Positions 5,729 through 10,716 of a DNA stretch of 10,716 bases are shown here, in pieces. This DNA is from Candidatus Thioglobus vulcanius (GTDB lineage Bacteria; Pseudomonadota; Gammaproteobacteria; PS1; Pseudothioglobaceae): assembly GCA_910595855.1 (NCBI GenBank), contig CAJVCJ010000016.1, positions 1-10,716 of the forward strand, in the 5' to 3' direction. Position numbers and translations under genes: made by a program. A model generated the notes under the pieces. That model saw nothing but the letters and a program-made list of their open reading frames with translations. It searched no databases and was not told the origin of the DNA. Positions within the stretch are counted from its first letter, which is position 1. The number at the start of each line of letters is the position of its first letter.

Positions 5729-5757
5729 AAAAAAGGCGCTCATTGAGCGCCTTTTTT
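5729..5757. terminator. Bidirectional intrinsic terminator
   Basis: A 7-bp GC-rich stem (GGCGCTC, 5735-5741; GAGCGCC, 5745-5751) with loop ATT is flanked by six A on the left and six T on the right. It therefore works on both strands. It lies 21 bases after the dsrC-like stop and 16 bases after the aroA stop, and ends both transcripts. Confidence 0.95.
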
Positions 5758-5773
5758 AATGCCTAGTAATTTT

Positions 5774-7075
5774 CTAAACTTCAACAATATTTAATCCTGC
5801 TGAATTAGAAAGTTCAACAAAGTTTGGAAAAGAAGTCATGACATTATCAACACCGTTGATTTCAATCGGATAATCACACCTTAACGATGCTACTGCAAAA
5901 GACATTGAGATTCGATGATCGTGATGAGATTCAATCATTGCTGTAGGTTTTTGAAATTGGCCGCCTTGAATTTTTATACCATCATCCAATACTTCATTTT
6001 CAATACCTAAAATACTCAAACCATCGGCCATCACCTGAATACGGTCAGATTCTTTTACTCTAAGCTCTTTAGCACCTGTCAGTATGGTTTCACCCTTAGC
6101 ACAACTCGCAGCGATAAACACAGCTGGAAATTCATCAATAGCAAGTGGCACTAACGACTCAGGTATATGAATACCCTTAAGTTCAGATGACTGAATACGA
6201 ATATCGGCCAATAATTCACCACCGATTTCACGCTGATTTAAAGTTGTTAGTCTAGCACCCATTAATTTTAAAACGTCAATCACACCTGTTCTGGTTGGAT
6301 TGATATTGACACCTAGCAAGGTAATGTCGGCTTGTGGCGCAATACAAGCAGCCACCATAAAGAAAGCTGCTGAAGATATATCACTTGGTACTTGAATTTC
6401 GGTTGCTGTCAATTCGCCACCACCAGTTAAGCACATCTCATTATCGTTCACACGAACATCATAACCCAAGCCCTTTAACATACGTTCAGTATGATCTCGA
6501 GTAGGTGCTGGCTCTGTTACGCAAGTATCGCCTTGCGCATATAAACCTGCCAATAAAACACAAGACTTAACTTGTGCAGATGCAACCGGCAAGTCGTAAT
6601 GAATGCCTGTTAATTGCTGGCCACCTGTAATCTTTAATGGTGGCTTGCCATCATTGCTATCAATCACTGCACCCATGTCTTTTAATGGGTTGATTACTCG
6701 ACCCATTGGGCGTTTTGATAAAGACTCATCGCCAATCAACTCACAATCAAATGCTTGTGCGGCAAGAATGCCTGACATTAATCTAATAGAGGTACCTGAG
6801 TTGCCTAAATCTAACGGCCCTTCTGGTTTTTTTAATCCATTAATGCCAACGCCATGAATAGTAACATTATCGCCTTCACGCTCAATTTTGACACCCATGG
6901 CTTGAAATGCTTTAAGCGTTGATAAAGCATCTTCACCCTCTAAAAAGCCACTTACCTTTGTGATGCCATGGCTTAATGAGCCAAGCATAATAGAGCGATG
7001 TGAAATAGACTTGTCACCAGGGACTTTTAATTCTCCCGACAAAGTTGATGTCGGACTTGCGATAAACTTACTCAT
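5774..7075 (-). CDS. aroA: 5-enolpyruvylshikimate-3-phosphate synthase, class II type
   Basis: A 433-residue cytoplasmic enzyme that joins shikimate-3-phosphate and phosphoenolpyruvate, the sixth shikimate-pathway step. Motifs seen are PGDKSISHR (19-27), LGNSGTSIRLM (90-100), SAQVKS (166-171), RDHTE (193-197), NPTR (259-262), the catalytic-region IDEFPA (313-318), KESDR (341-345) and DHRISMS (386-392). GDKS, SAQxK, RxHTE and NxTR together mark the class II form, unlike E. coli AroA with its NAGTAMRP loop. Gly94 in NSGTS is glycine, not the alanine of the highly glyphosate-tolerant CP4 enzyme. It is the last gene of the aromatic operon. Its ATG lies nine bases after the tyrA stop, in the same frame, in an A-rich stretch with no Shine-Dalgarno, so translation probably depends on tyrA. 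Confidence 0.97.
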   Translation of the reverse strand: MSKFIASPTSTLSGELKVPGDKSISHRSIMLGSLSHGITKVSGFLEGEDALSTLKAFQAMGVKIEREGDNVTIHGVGINGLKKPEGPLDLGNSGTSIRLMSGILAAQAFDCELIGDESLSKRPMGRVINPLKDMGAVIDSNDGKPPLKITGGQQLTGIHYDLPVASAQVKSCVLLAGLYAQGDTCVTEPAPTRDHTERMLKGLGYDVRVNDNEMCLTGGGELTATEIQVPSDISSAAFFMVAACIAPQADITLLGVNINPTRTGVIDVLKLMGARLTTLNQREIGGELLADIRIQSSELKGIHIPESLVPLAIDEFPAVFIAASCAKGETILTGAKELRVKESDRIQVMADGLSILGIENEVLDDGIKIQGGQFQKPTAMIESHHDHRISMSFAVASLRCDYPIEINGVDNVMTSFPNFVELSNSAGLNIVEV

Positions 7076-7084
7076 AATATTTTT

Positions 7085-7939
7085 TTAGTTTTTTAACCAG
7101 TTATCTCTTGCAGACTTCGCATCGGAGAATAATTTCTCCAATTCTTCTGGTTGATTATTTTTAATTAGATGGGCTATGCTACTTAAACTTTCTTGATAAC
7201 CCTCAATATGTTTGATGATTTGATCTGGATTATTAATGCAAATATCTCGCCACATGACTGCATCACTCGAAGCGATGCGTGAAAAATCTTTAAATCCACC
7301 AGCAGCATAATGGCACGCATCAGGATTACTACTCATTAAATAATCCATCAGAGAAAAAGCAAGCATATGCGGCAAATGAGAAGTCATTGCTAATAAATCA
7401 TCATGCTTATCCGCATCCATAACCTCTACTTTAGCGCCCACACTTTGCCATAAAGCACTAACAGCAGAAACTGAAAGTGCATTAGAATTATCTTCAGGGG
7501 TAATAATAACGCGCTTATTGTTAAATAAATCAGCCTGTGCGGCTTCAACACCACTTTGCTCTTTACCTGCAATTGGATGCGCTGGAATAAAATTTTTTGG
7601 CATATGTCCAAACACCTGCTTAGCAATATTAATCACACTAGCTTTGGTACTACCCACGTCAGTAACTATCACCTGATCAGTAATATAAGGCTTGATCATT
7701 TCTAATATCGCTTTAAAACTATTAACAGGTGTGGCAATCAAAACCAAGTCAACGTCTTTTAACGCTTCAGAAATATCTAAAGAATATTCATCTATCACCA
7801 TTAATTCTTGCGCTTTGATTAGGTTAGCTTCATTTCTGCCATAACCAACAATAGTACCTACTTGGCTGGATTGTTTCAAACCTGCGGCAAAAGACCCGCC
7901 AATTAAACCAACACCAATAATACAAATTCTATTCATCAT
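7085..7939 (-). CDS. tyrA: Prephenate (cyclohexadienyl) dehydrogenase
   Basis: A 284-residue TyrA-family enzyme that oxidatively decarboxylates prephenate (or arogenate) towards tyrosine. The Rossmann motif GVGLIGGS is at 9-16. The segment FIPAHPIAGKEQSGVEAA (117-134) holds His121, and TSHLPHMLAF (186-195) holds His188; both histidines are conserved in the family. The second strand ends VGYGRN with no acidic residue, which might favour NADP over NAD. There is no chorismate mutase domain and no ACT domain, so it is the compact form with no obvious built-in allosteric site. The ATG at 7939 overlaps the hisC stop as ATGA; the next codon is also ATG. aroA follows in the same frame. In Pseudomonas the same two domains are fused into one protein. 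Confidence 0.95.
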   Translation of the reverse strand: MMNRICIIGVGLIGGSFAAGLKQSSQVGTIVGYGRNEANLIKAQELMVIDEYSLDISEALKDVDLVLIATPVNSFKAILEMIKPYITDQVIVTDVGSTKASVINIAKQVFGHMPKNFIPAHPIAGKEQSGVEAAQADLFNNKRVIITPEDNSNALSVSAVSALWQSVGAKVEVMDADKHDDLLAMTSHLPHMLAFSLMDYLMSSNPDACHYAAGGFKDFSRIASSDAVMWRDICINNPDQIIKHIEGYQESLSSIAHLIKNNQPEELEKLFSDAKSARDNWLKN

Positions 7940-9000
7940 AATACTGACTTTAGTGCATCCAAGAAATCTGAAATTTCTCTAGAAGTGCCAATTGATACTC
8001 TTATGTAGTTTTTCATTTCTACTGGGCGAACGATAAAACCAAGTTCTAATAATTGCTGGTAAAGCTTTGCCGAATCGGCCACTTTAACAGAGATAAAATT
8101 TGCTGAAGAAGGAATATAACTCAAACCCAATTTATCAAAGCCACTCGCCAGTTGTTTTAATCCATTTTTATTAGCAATGACCGAACGAACCAAATGTGAT
8201 TGATCACTCAGCGCACTAACAGCCGCAACTTGAGCAATATGATTAACATTAAATGGCTGACGAATACGATTAATGTAATCAGCAATTTTACTACTAGAGA
8301 CTGAATAGCCCACTCTCAAACCAGCCAAACCATAAGCCTTTGAGAAAGTGCGTGTGATAATTAAATGATCAAATTCTTTTAACCATTTGATAGCCACATC
8401 TTTATCGTCTAAATATTCAAAATAAGCCTGATCTAAAACTACGGTAATTGAATTTGGCACTCGAGATAAAAATGCATGTATCTCATCGTCGCTTAACAAC
8501 GTGCCAGTTGGATTGTTCGGATTAGCAATAAAAATCAGCTTGGTGTTATCTGTAATTGCAAGTAGCATTGCTTCTAAATCATGACCAAAATCTTTAGATT
8601 TTGTAACCATGGCTTGAGCACCTAAGGCTTGTGTTACCAATGGATAAACCACAAAAGCATATTCAGAAAATATTACCTCATCTGTACTTTGACAAACATA
8701 AGCTCTAGCAACAAGCTCCAAGATATCATTTGAGCCATTGCCTAAGGTAATCGCATCAGTTGACACATCAAGATGATTACCAATTGCCTGCTTGAGTTCA
8801 AAGCCATTACCATCAGGATATCGATCAACTTCACTAACAGCCTGTTGCATGGCTTCTAAAGTTTTCTGTCCAATTCCTAGCGGGTTTTCATTACTGGCCA
8901 ATTTCACCACATGATCAAGCCCTAGTTCTCGCTGTAGCTCACTAATTGGCTTGCCACCCTGATAAGGCTTTAGGGATTTAATACTATCGCAAACACTCAT
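7936..9000 (-). CDS. hisC: Histidinol-phosphate/aromatic aminotransferase
   Basis: A 354-residue PLP-dependent fold-type I aminotransferase of the HisC family. Visible motifs are LASNENPLG (34-42), RYPDGNG (60-66), LGNGSNDILEL (86-96), ANPNNPTGT (159-167), the YFEYLDD segment (193-199), TFSKAYGLAGLRVGY (218-232) with PLP-binding Lys221, and a C-terminal IRVSIGT (333-339) with the substrate-carboxylate Arg334. HisC makes histidinol phosphate from imidazole-acetol phosphate, but homologues in this operon position can also transaminate phenylpyruvate, hydroxyphenylpyruvate or prephenate. Since pheA and tyrA flank it and no his genes are seen, an aromatic role, perhaps alongside histidine synthesis, is inferred. 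Four-base ATGA overlaps join it to pheA upstream and tyrA downstream, which implies translational coupling. Confidence 0.93.
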   Translation of the reverse strand: MSVCDSIKSLKPYQGGKPISELQRELGLDHVVKLASNENPLGIGQKTLEAMQQAVSEVDRYPDGNGFELKQAIGNHLDVSTDAITLGNGSNDILELVARAYVCQSTDEVIFSEYAFVVYPLVTQALGAQAMVTKSKDFGHDLEAMLLAITDNTKLIFIANPNNPTGTLLSDDEIHAFLSRVPNSITVVLDQAYFEYLDDKDVAIKWLKEFDHLIITRTFSKAYGLAGLRVGYSVSSSKIADYINRIRQPFNVNHIAQVAAVSALSDQSHLVRSVIANKNGLKQLASGFDKLGLSYIPSSANFISVKVADSAKLYQQLLELGFIVRPVEMKNYIRVSIGTSREISDFLDALKSVL

Positions 9001-10076
9001 AAAACTGCTATTGGATAAGAGCCTAAAACACTCATTTTTTGTACGCGACTATTGACTTCTGATAATGCAGATTTCATTTTTTCATCATCCTGATGGCCTT
9101 CAATATCAATCAGGAATAAATACTCCCACTTAACACCAGGAATTGGATGGCGCGCAAGCTGAAACATATTAATATCTTGATCTTTGAATGGTTCAAGCAA
9201 AGCTAGCAAAGCGCCAGATTCGTGCTTAGTAACCACCAAAATAGAAGTTTTGTCTTTACCAGAAGCCTCAACAGATTCCTTACTTAAGATTAAGAATCGA
9301 GTTGTATTGCCAGTTTTATCTTCGATGTTTTTAGCTACTCTTTCTAAGCCATAAAGACTTAAAGCTGCTTCAGAGGCAATTGCTGCAGCACCCGCCTCTT
9401 CTTTAACAATGCGTGCTGCCAATGCATTAGACGCAACCGCCTTTAACTGTGCATTGGGATAATGATTAGCCAGCCAACGACGACATTGATCAAGCGCTTG
9501 CTGATGCGCGTAAATTACTTTAATCTCTTTAGATTGATCTGCACTCATCAGCTGATGCTGAATAGAAATCTCCACCTCGCCACAAATCTTAAGATCTTGC
9601 GAGTAGAGCATATCAACCGTACCACCAATTACACCATTTGATGAATTTTCAATCGGCACCACGCCGTAGTGCGCATTGCCTTTTTCTACTTGGTGAAAAA
9701 TCTCATCAATACTAGCGCAATCAAGCGTTGATACTGCATGGCCAAAATGCTTTAAAGCCGCCTCTTGAGTAAACGTACCTTCAGGGCCTAAATAAGCGAT
9801 ATTTAAAGGTTGCTCCAAAGCAAGGCAGGCAGACATAATTTCACGAAAAATATGTGCCATGTCTTTATCTTTCAACTGGCTATCATTACGCTCAATAATA
9901 GAGCGAAGCACTTGCGCTTCGCGCTCAGGTCGATAAAAGACGCTATTAACATCAGTCGCTCTTTTAACCTCAGCCACTTCGCCTGCTAAATCAGCACGCT
10001 TACCAATTAACGCCTGGACTTGCTTGTCTAGTGTGTCAATTTCAATTCGTAATTCTGCTAGTGTTTTATTACCCAT
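8997..10076 (-). CDS. pheA: Bifunctional chorismate mutase/prephenate dehydratase (P-protein)
   Basis: A 359-residue cytoplasmic enzyme that turns chorismate into prephenate and then phenylpyruvate. Residues 1-90 are an AroQ-type chorismate mutase with Arg10, Arg27, Lys38 and Arg52-Glu53 matching the E. coli active-site residues. Residues 91-270 are the dehydratase, beginning [15 protein letters not shown] and including VPIENSSNG (140-148) and GNTTRF (256-261). Residues 277-359 are the regulatory ACT domain. Its GAL motif (288-290) is intact, but the ESRP motif that contacts phenylalanine in other PheA proteins reads ARHP (308-311), so feedback inhibition may differ. I chose the ATG at 10076, which overlaps the serC end by eight bases; an upstream in-frame TTG at 10106 would add residues not seen in the family. 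It overlaps hisC by four bases. Confidence 0.95.
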   Translation of the reverse strand: MGNKTLAELRIEIDTLDKQVQALIGKRADLAGEVAEVKRATDVNSVFYRPEREAQVLRSIIERNDSQLKDKDMAHIFREIMSACLALEQPLNIAYLGPEGTFTQEAALKHFGHAVSTLDCASIDEIFHQVEKGNAHYGVVPIENSSNGVIGGTVDMLYSQDLKICGEVEISIQHQLMSADQSKEIKVIYAHQQALDQCRRWLANHYPNAQLKAVASNALAARIVKEEAGAAAIASEAALSLYGLERVAKNIEDKTGNTTRFLILSKESVEASGKDKTSILVVTKHESGALLALLEPFKDQDINMFQLARHPIPGVKWEYLFLIDIEGHQDDEKMKSALSEVNSRVQKMSVLGSYPIAVL

Positions 10077-10716
10077 ATTGTTTTTCAAAATCAGCCATAA
10101 ATTCAATTAATGTATCTACGCCACTTTCTGGCATAGCGTTATAAATACTAGCGCGCATACCGCCCACAGACTTATGCCCTTTTAACGCTAATAAGTTAGC
10201 ATTATAAGACTTTTCCAAGAACAACTTATCTAGTTTGTCGTCTGCCAAAATAAATGGCACATTCATCCATGAACGATACTGTGGATTCACTGGGTTTGAA
10301 TAAAAACCAGAGCTGTCAATTGCTTGGTAAAGTTTGTTAGCTTTTCGTTCATTAATGATAGCCATTTCAGCGATACCACCCTGTTCTTTTAACCATTCAA
10401 ATACACGACCTGCCGCGTACCAAGGAAAGGTTGATGGCGTGTTAAACATTGATTCGTTATTAGCTTGCGTGGCATAATCAAACAAGATCGGTTGTTTTGG
10501 TACCACATCACCAATCAAGTCTTCACGGACAATCACAATGGCGATGCCCGCAGGGCCAATATTTTTCTGAGCGCCTGCATAAATAACACCAAATTTTGAT
10601 ACATCAATTTCACGCGACAAGATGGTTGATGACATATCGGCCACAATCGGCATATCAACTTCAGGAACAAAATCAAACTCTAAACCAGCAATAGTTTCAT
10701 TTGGCGTGTAGTGAAG
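10069..10716 (-). CDS. serC: Phosphoserine aminotransferase, C-terminal part
   Basis: The gene enters from the right edge, and 215 C-terminal residues are visible, about 60% of the usual 360. The visible part begins LHYTPNETI, the SerC substrate-site segment. It continues with [20 protein letters not shown] and then [12 protein letters not shown], whose lysine (residue 51 of the fragment, bases 10566-10564) holds PLP. Later blocks [18 protein letters not shown] and [18 protein letters not shown] are also typical. SerC makes phosphoserine for serine and, in gammaproteobacteria, acts in PLP synthesis as PdxF. Its position upstream of pheA repeats the Pseudomonas order. The frame is open to the window edge; the internal Met at 10653 is not the start. 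Confidence 0.97.
   Translation of the reverse strand, partial: LHYTPNETIAGLEFDFVPEVDMPIVADMSSTILSREIDVSKFGVIYAGAQKNIGPAGIAIVIVREDLIGDVVPKQPILFDYATQANNESMFNTPSTFPWYAAGRVFEWLKEQGGIAEMAIINERKANKLYQAIDSSGFYSNPVNPQYRSWMNVPFILADDKLDKLFLEKSYNANLLALKGHKSVGGMRASIYNAMPESGVDTLIEFMADFEKQYG

Noticed and set aside
6603..6857. Open frame on the plus strand across aroA as an overlapping gene
   Set aside because: It is antisense to a strongly conserved enzyme, has no ribosome binding site and its product resembles nothing; other antisense frames over parA and lepB were rejected likewise.
10077..10106. Ten-residue N-terminal extension of PheA from a TTG at 10106
   Set aside because: It would overlap serC by 38 bases and add residues outside the chorismate mutase fold; the ATG at 10076 aligns with known P-proteins.

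Overview
The window is an AT-rich piece of a gammaproteobacterial chromosome made of housekeeping genes, with a sulfur-metabolism flavour. The gene order serC-pheA-hisC-tyrA-aroA is the aromatic 'supraoperon' order known from Pseudomonas and relatives. A DsrC-family protein, a probable persulfide-type ArsR regulator and the low GC content together suggest a sulfur-oxidising gammaproteobacterium of the SUP05/Thioglobus/bivalve-symbiont kind. That assignment is inference; no rRNA or other strong marker is present.

Left block (1-1241, minus strand): a 232-residue MlaC-like envelope protein, an ArsR-family repressor, tRNA-Arg(CCG), and the first 26 codons of lgt running off the left edge. These are closely packed and could be partly co-transcribed. 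Central block (1344-4304, plus strand): ctpA, parA and parB in a tight cluster, for envelope proteolysis and chromosome partitioning. A structured 100-base gap separates parB from the convergent lepB (signal peptidase I, minus). lepB is divergent from a short DsrC-like gene (plus); a perfect 16-bp palindrome holding face-to-face -10 elements lies between them. The DsrC-like gene ends at a strong bidirectional terminator, which also closes the operon arriving from the right.

Right block (5774-10716, minus strand): 5'-truncated serC, then pheA (chorismate mutase/prephenate dehydratase), hisC, tyrA and aroA, with 4-8 base overlaps at three junctions. These genes supply EPSP synthesis, the chorismate-to-phenylalanine and chorismate-to-tyrosine branches and their transaminations, plus phosphoserine for serine and pyridoxal phosphate.

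I found no mobile element, CRISPR array, toxin-antitoxin pair or obvious defence system, and I do not think the window holds a wholly new multi-gene system. The best leads are: the DsrC paralogue without any cysteine; the ArsR protein whose cysteine spacing matches SqrR/BigR; the tyrA-aroA junction, where one in-frame TAA replaces the fusion seen in Pseudomonas; the degenerate ESRP motif in PheA; and three unexplained structured sequences (6-65, 4317-4384, 5330-5345).
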